Source of the DNA: Krasilnikoviella flava
GTDB taxonomy: Bacteria > Actinomycetota > Actinomycetes > Actinomycetales > Cellulomonadaceae
Direction of reading: 5' to 3'
NCBI RefSeq assembly: GCF_900167525.1
Contig: NZ_FUZQ01000001.1
Coordinates: 989,942 to 1,053,941, forward strand
DNA: 64,000 nucleotides
In this document: piece after piece, positions 53,189 to 61,670 of the stretch
How positions within the stretch are numbered: the first letter of the stretch is position 1
How the letters are laid out: every line of letters begins with the position of its first letter
Made by a program: the position numbers and the translations under genes
The notes under the pieces: generated by a model
Seen by the model: only the letters and a program-made list of their open reading frames with translations
Database searches by the model: none
What the model was told of the DNA's origin: nothing

Positions 53189-54442
53189 ATGACATCCACC
53201 GGCACCCTGCACCCCGCCGCCGAGGCCCGCGGCGCGTGGGCCGCCGACGCTCCGTGCCCACCGCCCGCCCCGGGCCCGCCGCGAGTGCCGCGCGGCGTCC
53301 TCGTGAGCTCCTGGGTGCTCGTCGCCGTCCTGACCGTGGCCGCGACGGCCGCCGTCATCACGGCCACCCCGGTGCCCGGGGCGGTCGTCGGCACGACGCC
53401 GCAGGTGCCGGCCGCCGTCGACATCAGCGTCGCCGTCGCGGCGGTCGCCCTGGTGCCGCTGCTCTTCACCCGCCGCAGCGTCGCGGCCGCCGTCGGCCTC
53501 GCGGTGCTGGCCGCCGTCTCGGGCGCGGCGACGCCCGCCGCGACGGTGGGCACGCTGCAGGTGGCGCGCTGGTACCCGGTCCGCACGGCGGCATGGGTGG
53601 CGGGCGCGGGGGTGCTGGGGCACGCCGTGCAGGCGCTGTGGCGGCCGGTGAGCCTGCCCCTGGGCTGGTGGCTGCTGTGCGACGTGGCGGTGCACGCCGC
53701 GCTCTTCGGCTGGGGCGCCTACGGCCGCGAGCGCGCCCTCGTGCTGTGGTCCCTGCGCGACCGGGCGCGCCGCGCCGAGGCCGAGCAGGAGCGGCGCGTC
53801 GCGGAGGCGCGCACGGCCGAGCGCACCCGCATCGCCCGGGAGATGCACGACACCCTCGCCCACCGGCTCTCCCTCCTCGCGGCGACGGCGGGCGCCATGG
53901 AGTACCGGCCGGACGCCGACCCGACCGCGCTCGCCGCGGCCGCGGGCCGCGTCCGCGCCGGCGTGAGCGACGCCCTGGAGGACCTGCGCCAGGTGATCCG
54001 CCTGCTCCGCGCGGGCCCCGACGACCTCGGTCCCGTGCCCGGCCTGGACGACGTGCGCCGCCTCGTCGACGACGCCCGCGCCGCCGGGAACGACGTGGGC
54101 TACGAGCGCACGGGCGACGACACGCCCCCGGCCGCCGTCGCGACCGCGGTGTTCCGGGTGGTCCAGGAGGGGCTGACCAACGCCCGCCGGCACGCACCCG
54201 GTGCCGCCGTGCGCGTGACCGTCGCGACCGCTCCGGGCGAGGTCCGCGTGCGGGTGGCCGACGACGGCGCCCGCCCGGGCAGCGCCCCGCCGGAAGGTGC
54301 GGGGACGGGCACGGGCACGGGCCTGGTCGGGCTGCGCGAGCGCGCCACGCTGCTGGGTGGCACGCTCACCTCCGGCCCGGCGCCCGGGCCCGACGCGTCG
54401 CGCGGGTTCGGCGTGGAGGCCTGGCTACCGTGGGACGCGTGA
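53189..54442 (+). CDS. NarL-type (HisKA_3) sensor histidine kinase
   Basis: The product is 417 aa. A Pro-rich cytoplasmic N-terminus is followed by four to five membrane helices (about 40-185) with no large extracellular sensor. The coiled linker RRAEAEQERRVAEARTAERT leads to the H-box RIAREMHDTLAHRLSLLAAT. The ATPase domain has FRVVQEGLTNARRHAPGAAV (N-box) and VADDGARPGSAP with GLVGLRERATLLGGTL (G-box). Such intramembrane kinases often sense envelope stress. TAGCGT 7 bp before the ATG suggests a leaderless start. The stop overlaps the regulator gene. Confidence 0.92.
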   Translation: MTSTGTLHPAAEARGAWAADAPCPPPAPGPPRVPRGVLVSSWVLVAVLTVAATAAVITATPVPGAVVGTTPQVPAAVDISVAVAAVALVPLLFTRRSVAAAVGLAVLAAVSGAATPAATVGTLQVARWYPVRTAAWVAGAGVLGHAVQALWRPVSLPLGWWLLCDVAVHAALFGWGAYGRERALVLWSLRDRARRAEAEQERRVAEARTAERTRIAREMHDTLAHRLSLLAATAGAMEYRPDADPTALAAAAGRVRAGVSDALEDLRQVIRLLRAGPDDLGPVPGLDDVRRLVDDARAAGNDVGYERTGDDTPPAAVATAVFRVVQEGLTNARRHAPGAAVRVTVATAPGEVRVRVADDGARPGSAPPEGAGTGTGTGLVGLRERATLLGGTLTSGPAPGPDASRGFGVEAWLPWDA

Positions 54443-55140
54443 CGACGACGCCGGGACCCGGCCCCACGACAGATACCGGCGCTCCGGACGCGACTCTCGT
54501 CCGCCTCGTCCTCGTGGACGACGACGCGCTGGTGCGCGCAGGTCTGCGGCTCATGCTCGACGGCGCGCACGGGATCCGGGTCGTGGCGGAGGCGGCCGAC
54601 GGCGCGGAGGTCCCCGGCGTCCTGGACGCGCACCCCGCCGACGTCGTGCTCATGGACCTGCGGATGCCGGGCACGGACGGCATCGCCGCCACGCGGCGGG
54701 TGCGGGCCCGCCCGTCGCCACCGGCTGTCGTCGTGCTCACCACCTTCGACACCGCGGAGGAGGTGGGTGGCGCGCTGCGCGCCGGGGCCGCCGGCTACCT
54801 GCTCAAGGACATGGCGCCCGACCGGATCGCCACCGCCGTGCGGGCGGCGGCCGCGGGCGAGCCCGTGCTGGCGCCGGACGTCGCGCGGCGGCTCATGGAC
54901 GCCGTCGCCGGGACGGACGGCTCGCGCGACCGCGCCCGGGCCGCGCTGGGCGTCCTCACGGCGCGCGAGCGCGACGTCGCGGTCGAGCTGGGCCGCGGGG
55001 CGTCGAACGCCGACATCGCCGCCCGGCTCTACCTCAGCGTGCCGACCGTGAAGGCGCACGTGTCGAGCGTGCTCGAGAAGCTGGGGCTGGAGAACCGCAC
55101 CCAGGTCGCCCTGCTGGTGCACGACGCCGGCGAGGCCTGA
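54439..55140 (+). CDS. NarL-family response regulator
   Basis: The product is 233 aa. The receiver has LVLVDDDALVRAGLRLML, phospho-Asp in VVLMDLRMPGTDGIAATRRV, VVVLTTFDTAEEVGGALRAG and Lys in AAGYLLKDMAPDRI. The LuxR HTH reads LTARERDVAVELGRGASNAD, IAARLYLSVPTVKAHVSSVL and EKLGLENRTQVALL. The GTG overlaps the kinase stop (GTGA), so the pair is coupled. Regulated genes cannot be inferred, but PrsW and the small membrane protein beside it are candidates. Confidence 0.93.
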   Translation: MTTTPGPGPTTDTGAPDATLVRLVLVDDDALVRAGLRLMLDGAHGIRVVAEAADGAEVPGVLDAHPADVVLMDLRMPGTDGIAATRRVRARPSPPAVVVLTTFDTAEEVGGALRAGAAGYLLKDMAPDRIATAVRAAAAGEPVLAPDVARRLMDAVAGTDGSRDRARAALGVLTARERDVAVELGRGASNADIAARLYLSVPTVKAHVSSVLEKLGLENRTQVALLVHDAGEA

Positions 55141-55143
55141 GGC

Positions 55144-55328
55144 TCAGCCCTCGACGAGCGCCCACCCCTCGCAGTCCTGCGGCTCCGCTGCCGTGACCGC
55201 TCCTCACCCGTGCTCGCGGGGGACCCTCCTGGACCGAGGGCGCGCCCTCCCAGCACCGCAAGGCAGGGCAGCGCCCACGCCGCGAGCGGCCGCCGCGCCC
55301 TGCCCGTGGGCTCGTCGTCAGAGGTCAT
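55144..55328 (-). pseudogene. Possible remnant of a small membrane or secreted protein
   Basis: An ATG at 55328 overlaps the end of the thiamine ATPase gene by 11 bp. It opens a frame with TSDDEPTGRARRPLAAWALP then CLAVLGG, a basic N-terminus plus hydrophobic core. After about 35 codons the frame loses its sense. A different frame ends VTAAEPQDCEGWALVEG at a TGA (55144-55146), which looks like an authentic C-terminus. A frameshift and/or internal deletion in a small gene explains both pieces. The family is not recognised and the call is tentative. Confidence 0.35.
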
Positions 55329-56145
55329 GCCCCGTCGATGTCGCCGCCGCCGCCGTCCTTGCACGGGACGTGTCGCGCGCGCCGGGCGCGTCAGGTGCCG
55401 CGAGCCCCAGGAACTCCGCGACCCGGGTGTTCGCAGGCGCGCACAGCAACACGTCCGGGGCATCCACCTGCAGCAGCCGCCCGGCGTCCATGACGGCCAC
55501 GCGGTCGGCGACGGTGAACGCTTCGTCGTGGTCGTGCGTGACGAAGACGGCCGTGGTGCCGGTGGCCCGCAGCGCGTCGCGGACGTCCACGGCGAGGCGC
55601 TCGCGCAGCCGACGGTCGAGGGCGGACAGCGGCTCGTCGAGCAGCAGCAGGCGCGGGCGCGGCGCGAGCGCGCGAGCCAGCGCGACGCGCTGCTTCTCGC
55701 CGCCGGACAGGGTCGCGACGGACCGGCCCTCGTAACCGGCCAGGCCGACGTCGGCGAGCAGCGCGGCGACCCGCGCGGCGCGCTCCGCGCGCGGCACGCC
55801 CTGCGTCTCGAGCCCGTACGCGACGTTGCGGCCGACGTCGCGGTGGGGGAAGAGCTGGCCGTCCTGGAAGAGCAGCCCGAAGTTCCGTCGGTGCACGGGC
55901 ACGCCCGCCAGGTCGTCGCCGTCGAAGGCGACGGTGCCGGACGCGAGCGGCTCCAGCCCCGCGACCGCGCGCAGCAGCGACGACTTGCCGCATCCGCTCG
56001 GCCCCAGCAGCGCGACGATCTCGCCGGCGGCGACGTCGAGCGACACGCCGTCCACCGCGACGGACCCCGGCCGGCGACGGGTCGCCCCGTACCGGACGAC
56101 GGCGTCACGCACGGCGAGCCCCGCCGTCTCGCGGGCCTGCTCCAT
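55318..56145 (-). CDS. thiQ: Thiamine ABC transporter ATP-binding protein
   Basis: The product is 275 aa. Walker A is VALLGPSGCGKSSLLRAVAG, the signature is ATLSGGEKQRVALARALAPR, Walker B is LLLLDEPLSALDRRLRERLA and the switch His is in AVFVTHDHDEAF. LLFQDGQLFPHRDVGRNVAY contains the Q-loop. It energises import through the fused permease encoded upstream, whose stop overlaps this ATG by 1 bp (TGATG). The thiamine assignment rests on the TPP riboswitch upstream of the operon. About 25 extra Ala/Thr-rich residues close the C-terminus. Confidence 0.9.
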   Translation of the reverse strand: MEQARETAGLAVRDAVVRYGATRRRPGSVAVDGVSLDVAAGEIVALLGPSGCGKSSLLRAVAGLEPLASGTVAFDGDDLAGVPVHRRNFGLLFQDGQLFPHRDVGRNVAYGLETQGVPRAERAARVAALLADVGLAGYEGRSVATLSGGEKQRVALARALAPRPRLLLLDEPLSALDRRLRERLAVDVRDALRATGTTAVFVTHDHDEAFTVADRVAVMDAGRLLQVDAPDVLLCAPANTRVAEFLGLAAPDAPGARDTSRARTAAAATSTGHDL

Positions 56146-57881
56146 CAGAACTCCCCTCCGGGCCGGTCGCCCCGCAGGCGCTCGGCCACCATCATGACGG
56201 TCGCGGTCAGCAGCGCCAGCACCACGGACGCCGCGAGCGCCATCCCGTAGTTCTCGGCCCCGGGCCGCCCGATGAGCCGGTAGATGACCACGGGCAGCGT
56301 GGCCGTGTCGGGGCGGGCGAGGAACGACGTCGCGCCGAACTCCCCGAGCGAGACGGCGAACGCGAACCCGATCGCCAGCCCGAGCGACCGCGTACCCAAG
56401 GGCCCGTCCACCGTGCGCAGCACCCGCCCGGGCGCGGCGCCGAGGGTGGCGGCGGCCTCGCGCAGGCGCGGGTCGATGGCGCGCAGCACCGGCAGCATCG
56501 TGCGCACCACGAGCGGGATCGCCACCACGGCCTGCGCGATCGGCACCAGCGCCCCCGAGGTGCGCAGGTCGACGTCGAGGCCCAGCGGCCGGTCCAACGT
56601 GATGAGGAAGCCGAACCCCACCGTCACCGCGGAGACGCCGAGCGGCAGCATGAACGCGGCGTCGAGCGCACCGACGGCGTGCCGCAGCCCCGCCCGGCGC
56701 GGGCGGCGCGAGACGACGAGGGCCACGAGCCCGCCCACGACGACGGCGATCAGCGCGGCCCACGCCGCGGTGCGCAGCGAGTTGCCCAGCGCCTCCCACA
56801 CCGTCACCGTGAGCGCGTTGCGTCCGCCGGTGGTGCCGAGCGCCACGTAGTTGTCGAGACCCCAGGAACCGTCGGGCGCCCGCAGCGAGCGCGTGACGAG
56901 CCCTGCCATGGGCAGCACGAGCAGACCCGCCACGACGACGAGGGTGACGAGCGCGGGCGCGAGGTCGGCGCCGTCACGCAGCCGCAGCCGGTGCGCGGAC
57001 ACCCGGTCGCTCGTGAGGTGCAGGGCCCGCTCCCGGCGCGCACGGGCGCGGGAGCTGACCAGCAGGGCGGCGCCCACCACGACGAGCTGCAGCACCGACA
57101 GCACCGCCGCCGAGCGCAGGTCGAGGAACTGGGTGGTGCGCGTCCAGATCTCCGTCTCGATGGTGCCGTAGCGCAGGCCGCCGAGCACCAGCACGACGCC
57201 GAACGCCGTCGCGCAGAACAGGAACACCACCGCCGCGGCCGACGCGATCGCGGGGCCGAGCGCGGGGAGCGTCACCGTGCGGAACGCGCGCCACGGCGTG
57301 GCACCGAGCGCCCGGGCAGCCTGCTCGGCGCGCGGGTCCAACCGCTCCCACATCCCGCCGACCGTGCGCACCACCACCGCGTAGTTGAAGAACACCAGGG
57401 CCAGCACGATGCCGGCGAAGCTCTCCTCGAGCCCGGCCCAGCCGAGCACACCGCCCGGCGCGAAGAGCGCGCGGAACGCGACACCGACGACGACGCTCGG
57501 CAGCACGAACGGCACGGTCACCAGGCCGCGCACCAGGGTGCGGCCGGGGAACCGGCACCGGTACAGCACGTACGCGCCCGGCAGGCCGAGCAGCACCGAC
57601 AGCACCGTGCCGGTGAGCGCCTGCGCGAGCGTCTGGCCGACGATCCGCCACGTGCGGTCCTGGGACAGCACCTCGGCGAACCCGGACAGGTCGAGCTCCC
57701 GCCCCGTGGGCGTCTCGGCGAAGAACCCCTGCAGGACGAGCGACACCACCGGCCAGGCGAAGAAGACCGCGAGGAACCCCAGCGGGAGCGCGACGGCGGC
57801 GCCCCAGCCGAGCCACGCGCCCCAGCGCGGCGTCGTCGGGCGCCTCAGCCGACGACCGTGGCCGTCCACTGCTCGATCCAC
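56145..57881 (-). CDS. thiP: Thiamine ABC transporter permease (fused two-domain ThiP type)
   Basis: The product is about 578 aa with 11-12 membrane helices in two homologous halves. Each half has an EAA-type loop: WERLDPRAEQAARALGATPW with RAFRTVTLPALGPAI, and LRAIDPRLREAAATLGAAPG with RVLRTVDGPLG. This is the ThiP layout. The N-terminal start is uncertain: GTG at 57881 or 57869 both overlap the binding-protein end (stop at 57845). Either way the genes are coupled. It forms the channel between the binding lipoprotein and the ATPase. Confidence 0.9.
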   Translation of the reverse strand: MDRAVDGHGRRLRRPTTPRWGAWLGWGAAVALPLGFLAVFFAWPVVSLVLQGFFAETPTGRELDLSGFAEVLSQDRTWRIVGQTLAQALTGTVLSVLLGLPGAYVLYRCRFPGRTLVRGLVTVPFVLPSVVVGVAFRALFAPGGVLGWAGLEESFAGIVLALVFFNYAVVVRTVGGMWERLDPRAEQAARALGATPWRAFRTVTLPALGPAIASAAAVVFLFCATAFGVVLVLGGLRYGTIETEIWTRTTQFLDLRSAAVLSVLQLVVVGAALLVSSRARARRERALHLTSDRVSAHRLRLRDGADLAPALVTLVVVAGLLVLPMAGLVTRSLRAPDGSWGLDNYVALGTTGGRNALTVTVWEALGNSLRTAAWAALIAVVVGGLVALVVSRRPRRAGLRHAVGALDAAFMLPLGVSAVTVGFGFLITLDRPLGLDVDLRTSGALVPIAQAVVAIPLVVRTMLPVLRAIDPRLREAAATLGAAPGRVLRTVDGPLGTRSLGLAIGFAFAVSLGEFGATSFLARPDTATLPVVIYRLIGRPGAENYGMALAASVVLALLTATVMMVAERLRGDRPGGEF

Positions 57882-58909
57882 TCGTCACGGTGCGCGGCGA
57901 CGTCCGCCGGCGCCACCTCGAACGGCTCGTCGGCCAGCGGCGCGAACTGCTGCCAGTCGGCGGGCAGCTCCACCTCGGGGTCGGCCGGGTACATGTACAT
58001 CTGGCCGGGGACGTCGGCCTGGAACTCCGCGGAGGTGAGGAAGTCGACGAGCTGCTTCGCGCCGTCCGGGTTCTCCGCACCCGCGAGCACGCCCGCGTAC
58101 TCGACCTGCCGGAAGCACGTGTCGAGCATCGCGCTGGTGGTGGAGGTCGTCCCGTCCTCGCTCACCGTGAACGCGGGCGACGTCGCGTACGACAGCGCGA
58201 TCGGCCGTTGCCCGCCCTCGCCGGCCCCGGAGAAGTCCACGTAGTACGCGTCCTCCCAGCTCTCCGCCACCTTCACGCCGTTGTCGCGCAGGCCGGCCCA
58301 GTAGCCCTCCCAGCCGTCGGTGCCGAAGGCGCCGATCGTCGCGAGCAGGAACGCGAGGCCCGGGGACGACGTCGCGGGGTTGGTGACCACGGTCAGGTCC
58401 CGGTACGCCGGCTTCGTGAGGTCCTCGAGCGTCGCCGGCGGCGTGACGTCGTGCTCCTCGAACCAGCCGTCGTCGAGGTTGAGGCACACGTCGCCCCGGT
58501 CGACCGGCGTGAGCACGCCTGCCAGGTCGTCAGGCGCGTAGGCGGCGACCTGCGGGTCGAGGTCCGCCGGCTGATACTCCTCGAAGACCCCCGCGTCGAC
58601 GGCGCGCGACGCGTACGTGTTGTCCACCCCGAAGACGGCGTCACCGAGCGGCGCGTCCTTGGTGAGCACCAGCTGGTTCACCAACGTGCCCGCGTCGCCG
58701 GGCGCCACCTGCTCCACGGTGAGCCCGGACTCCTTCTCGAACGCGGCCAGCACCTCGTCCGAGACGGCGAACGAGTCGTGCGTCACGAGCGTCACGGTGC
58801 TCGACCCCTCGCCGCTCGTGCCGTCCGACGACGTCCCGCCGCCGCAGGCCGCCAGCAGCGGCAGCAAGGCGACGGCTCCCGCGGCCGCGGCCGTGATCCT
58901 CAGGTTCAT
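57845..58909 (-). CDS. thiB: Thiamine ABC transporter binding lipoprotein
   Basis: The product is 354 aa. The signal peptide NLRITAAAAGAVALLPLLAA ends at a lipobox LAAC. The mature protein has VTLVTHDSFAVSDEVLAAFE, GDAGTLVNQLVLTKDAPLGD, VFGVDNTYASRAVDAGVFEE and VVTNPATSSPGLAFLLATIG, which match ThiB/TbpA-type proteins. Trp and Tyr residues (GYWAGL, DAYYVDFSGAG, ALSYATSPAF) would stack on the thiamine rings. GAGGAGG before the ATG fixes the start. It is the first gene behind the TPP riboswitch. Confidence 0.92.
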   Translation of the reverse strand: MNLRITAAAAGAVALLPLLAACGGGTSSDGTSGEGSSTVTLVTHDSFAVSDEVLAAFEKESGLTVEQVAPGDAGTLVNQLVLTKDAPLGDAVFGVDNTYASRAVDAGVFEEYQPADLDPQVAAYAPDDLAGVLTPVDRGDVCLNLDDGWFEEHDVTPPATLEDLTKPAYRDLTVVTNPATSSPGLAFLLATIGAFGTDGWEGYWAGLRDNGVKVAESWEDAYYVDFSGAGEGGQRPIALSYATSPAFTVSEDGTTSTTSAMLDTCFRQVEYAGVLAGAENPDGAKQLVDFLTSAEFQADVPGQMYMYPADPEVELPADWQQFAPLADEPFEVAPADVAAHRDEWIEQWTATVVG

Positions 58910-58989
58910 GCTGTCCTCCTCGAGGTGCGAGAAGGGGGTCCTGCGGGCGTCCGGCACCGTCGTGGTGCGGCCTCCCGCAGGGAACGAGA

Positions 58990-59080
58990 TTCCCGACTTC
59001 CTCCACCGGTGCTAACCGGGTCAGGTTCGAGGGTCTGCGGCGGTCCGCACTCTCAGCGCCGGTGAGCGCTCCCCTGTCGT
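58990..59080 (-). ncRNA. TPP (thiamine pyrophosphate) riboswitch
   Basis: On the minus strand the conserved THI-element blocks appear in order: ACAGGGGAGC (P1/P2 start), CTGAGAGTGCGG, CAGACCCTCGAACCTGACC, CGGTTAGCACCGG (P4-P5 region) and TGGAGGAAGTCGG. Spacing and order match the aptamer. It ends about 80 nt before the thiB ATG, leaving room for an expression platform; a GGGAA-TCTC-GTTCCC-like hairpin follows. A TAGGCT hexamer on the minus strand at 59092-59097 fits the promoter. TPP binding should turn thiBPQ off. Confidence 0.95.
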
Positions 59081-59240
59081 ATCACCACGAGCCTACACAT
59101 CACGGCCGCGCTACCGTGGTGCCGTCCTCGACTCCGGGGTGTGACGTGCCTGACGTGCCGTGACGCCGCCCGAGAGCCGTGGACGCCGTACGACGCGCCG
59201 GCCATGTCTGGCCGCGCCGGGACCGACCGAGGGAGAGCAC

Positions 59241-59507
59241 GTGACGGACACCGAGCAGCCGCTGGGCGTGAAGGTCGGCACGGTGGTGCTGACGATCGCC
59301 GCCGGATGGGCCGCGCAGAAGCTCGTCGGGGTCGTGTGGGAGAAGGCGACGGGCAACGTGGCGCCCACCAACGTGGACGACGACGAGCTGTCGATCATCC
59401 AGGCCGTCACCTTCGCCGCGGTCTCGGGCGGCGTCGCGGTGCTGGCCAAGCGCCTCGCCCGCCGTGGCGCGGTGCGCGCGGCTGCCCGCTTCGTCCCCGG
59501 CCGCTGA
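59241..59507 (+). CDS. DUF4235 family small membrane protein
   Basis: The product is 88 aa. It reads GVKVGTVVLTIAAGWAAQKL, VGVVWEKATGNVAPTNVDDD and IIQAVTFAAVSGGVAVLAKR, the DUF4235 pattern of two membrane helices with a conserved W-K-x-x-TG loop. It is restricted mainly to actinobacteria and its function is unknown. GAGGGAG 5 bp before the GTG at 59241 fixes the start. It is divergent from the thiamine operon. Confidence 0.88.
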   Translation: MTDTEQPLGVKVGTVVLTIAAGWAAQKLVGVVWEKATGNVAPTNVDDDELSIIQAVTFAAVSGGVAVLAKRLARRGAVRAAARFVPGR

Positions 59508-59535
59508 CCGCCCCGGGCCGGGTCGGCCCGGGGTC

Positions 59536-59583
59536 TGTCTCCGTCGGTCGAGCCTGTCTCCGTCGGTCGAGCCTGTCGAGACC
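59536..59583. repeat. 19-bp direct repeat fused to a dispersed 19-bp element
   Basis: TGTCTCCGTCGGTCGAGCC occurs at 59536-59554 and again at 59555-59573. The second copy runs into GGTCGAGCCTGTCGAGACC (59565-59583), a version of the element at 48378-48396 and (inverted) 42805-42823. It fills the gap between the convergent DUF4235 and PAS-ANTAR genes. A mobile or slippage-prone intergenic repeat is likely. Confidence 0.75.
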
Positions 59584-59585
59584 TG

Positions 59586-60365
59586 TCAGCGGCTAGCGCG
59601 GGGGCGACGGCGCGCCAGCTGGGCATCGTGGCCGTGCGGCCGGTCCACGGGCCGCACGGTGGCGAGCGCCTGGCTGAGGCGCTCCGCCGCGTCCTTCGCG
59701 GGCGGCGCCGCCCGCACTACCTCCGCGGCCGTGAGTGCGGCGTCCCGCTCGCCCACGGGCCTCGCGAGCGCCTTCATCACCTGCTCGCCCGCGGACTGGG
59801 CGGAGACGCCTACCTGGGCGCCGACGTCCGAGAGCACCTCGGTGGCGACGGACTCGTCGACCCCGCAGACGGCCATGATGGCGCCCTTCGCCTGCTCCCC
59901 GGCCGCCGCCGAGACGAAGGCGCGGGACACTGCACGCTGCGCCTCGCGGTCGAGCACGTCGCGCACCACGGGGCTCGCGTCGATGACGTAGCCGACGATC
60001 TGGGACGACGCGCCGTCGGCGCCGTGGCGCGCCTGCCCGGTCACGACGACGGTGTGGGTGCGCCCGTGGTCGTCGACGACGCGGTGCGCGCCCGAGAAGG
60101 GCCGGCCCGCCCCGAGGGCGACGGACGCCGTGCGGGAGAGCCGGTCGCGGTCGTCCGGGTGCAGGTGGGCACGCAGCACCTCGGGCCCGGGCTCGACGGT
60201 CCCCGGCTCGCGCCCGAAGATGCGGTAGACCTCGTCCGACCACCACCACTTCCCCGTGGCGACGTCGACCCGGTACTGGCCCACGAGCAGCTGGCTTCCG
60301 GCGCCCAACAGCTCCGCGAGAGCGACGAGCTCGCGGCGCGGGGAGTCGTTCGGCGTGCTGGGCAT
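59586..60365 (-). CDS. PAS-ANTAR regulatory protein
   Basis: The product is 259 aa. The PAS domain (about 25-130) has QYRVDVATGKWWWSDEVYRI, FGREPGTVEPGPEVLRAHLH and PDDRDRLSRTASVALGAGRP. The ANTAR domain (about 150-205) has REAQRAVSRAFVSAAAGEQA, KGAIMAVCGVDESVATEVLS. ANTAR domains bind nascent RNA hairpins and prevent transcription termination. In actinobacteria PAS/GAF-ANTAR proteins act in stress and redox control. The ATG at 60365 follows GGGAGGTGAG; the frame is open upstream without a ribosome site. The C-terminus is Arg-rich. Confidence 0.88.
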   Translation of the reverse strand: MPSTPNDSPRRELVALAELLGAGSQLLVGQYRVDVATGKWWWSDEVYRIFGREPGTVEPGPEVLRAHLHPDDRDRLSRTASVALGAGRPFSGAHRVVDDHGRTHTVVVTGQARHGADGASSQIVGYVIDASPVVRDVLDREAQRAVSRAFVSAAAGEQAKGAIMAVCGVDESVATEVLSDVGAQVGVSAQSAGEQVMKALARPVGERDAALTAAEVVRAAPPAKDAAERLSQALATVRPVDRPHGHDAQLARRRPRASR

Positions 60366-60554
60366 CGGGCTCACCTCCCAGTGCGCTGCAGCTGGGTCCG
60401 GCGTGCAGTTCTCCTGGCTCCACCACGGTACCGGGACGGCGCGACACCGCCACCCCACGACGCAGGCCGAGCGGGTGGAATCCTGGCCGCCGCCCCGGTC
60501 AAGGAGCGAGCCGTGATTCCACCCGCTCCGGCGCGCGTGGGGTTCGGGGCGGGG

Positions 60555-61478
60555 TCAGACGGCGGTCGCCGCTGCCGCCTCCGGCTCGCCCACCGTCTCG
60601 GCCTTCTCGGCCGCCACGGCCTTGCGGTGCTGGCGGAACGAGTACACGACGGCGGCCGCCCAGCCGATCGCGATGATCCCGAGCACCAGGGCGCGCACCC
60701 CGTCGCTCACCGGGAACGAGTCGAGGCTCAGCAGGGTCCGCACGTTGGTGAGCACGATGATGCCGCCGACGGCGGAACCCAGGACGCGCGGCGGCACCAG
60801 GCGCACGAGCCACGCGGCGATCGGCGCCGCGATGAGCCCGCCGATGAGCAGCGCCAGCGCCCAGGTCGGGTTGATGCCCGCGGTGCCGAGGCCGAAGAGG
60901 AAGCCGAGGCTGGCGGCCACGGCCACGAAGAACTCGCTGGTGTCGATCGAGCCGATCACCTTGCGCGGCTCCATACGGCCGCTCGCGAGGATGGCGGGGG
61001 TGCCGACCGGGCCCCAACCGCCGCCGCCCGTGGCGTCCATGAACCCGGCGACCAGGCCGAGCGGCGTGAGGAACCGCTTGCGCAGCGGCTGCCCGAGACG
61101 GTCCGTGCGCAGGCCGCGCAGCGTGAACCGCAGCAGCACGTAGAGGCCGAGGGCGAGCAGCAGGATGGACATCAGAGGCTTGGCGATCTCGGTCGACAGC
61201 CAGGACAGGAACGTCGCGCCGGCGAACGCACCGATCGCGCCGGGGATCCCGATCTTGATGACGACCTTCCAGTCCACGTTTCCGAAGCGCCAGTGCGACG
61301 CGCCGGAAGCGAGCGTCGTGCCGACCTCGGCAAGGTGGACGGTCGCGGACGCGGCCGCCGGGTTGGTACCGATCGCGAGCAGCAGGGTCGTCGAGGTCAC
61401 GCCGTAGGCCATGCCGAGGCTGCCGTCGACGAGCTGCGCACCGAGGCCCACGAGGGCAAGGAGGACAAGTGTCCGCAC
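60555..61478 (-). CDS. TauE/SafE-family sulfite/organosulfonate exporter
   Basis: The product is 307 aa with eight to nine membrane helices. VGLGAQLVDGSLGMAYGVTS is the first family motif. The second is PLGLVAGFMDATGGGGWGPV with GTPAILASGRMEPRKVIGSI. HLAEVGTTLASGASHWRFGN lies between. Family members export sulfite, sulfoacetate or related anions. The GTG at 61478 follows GGAGGGAA. It lies 190 bp downstream of an Rrf2-type regulator gene on the same strand, with two direct repeats in the gap, so sulfur-responsive control is plausible. Confidence 0.9.
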   Translation of the reverse strand: MRTLVLLALVGLGAQLVDGSLGMAYGVTSTTLLLAIGTNPAAASATVHLAEVGTTLASGASHWRFGNVDWKVVIKIGIPGAIGAFAGATFLSWLSTEIAKPLMSILLLALGLYVLLRFTLRGLRTDRLGQPLRKRFLTPLGLVAGFMDATGGGGWGPVGTPAILASGRMEPRKVIGSIDTSEFFVAVAASLGFLFGLGTAGINPTWALALLIGGLIAAPIAAWLVRLVPPRVLGSAVGGIIVLTNVRTLLSLDSFPVSDGVRALVLGIIAIGWAAAVVYSFRQHRKAVAAEKAETVGEPEAAAATAV

Positions 61479-61520
61479 GGGGGTTCCCTCCGTTTCGGCG
61501 CGGCAGCTGGTCCGCCGCGA

Positions 61521-61558
61521 CGGATTCAAAGTTACCCGATCGGTCCCATCGGATTCAA
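61521..61558. promoter_or_regulatory. Paired CGGATTCAA direct repeats upstream of the exporter
   Basis: CGGATTCAA occurs at 61521-61529 and 61550-61558, 29 bp apart. Between them lies ACCCGATCGGT, a near-palindrome. The segment is clearly more AT-rich than the surrounding sequence and lies 43-80 bp upstream of the exporter start on the minus strand. It is the best candidate binding site for the Rrf2 regulator encoded next door. The motif was found by eye only. Confidence 0.45.
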
Positions 61559-61670
61559 CGGTCTCAGGGTTTTGCCCGCATGGCGAGATGCGTCGGGGGG
61601 CGGCCGGGCGACGGCGGGGGGCCGGCGGACGGGCACGCGTCCGCCGACGGTCAGGCGACCGCGGCCTCCG

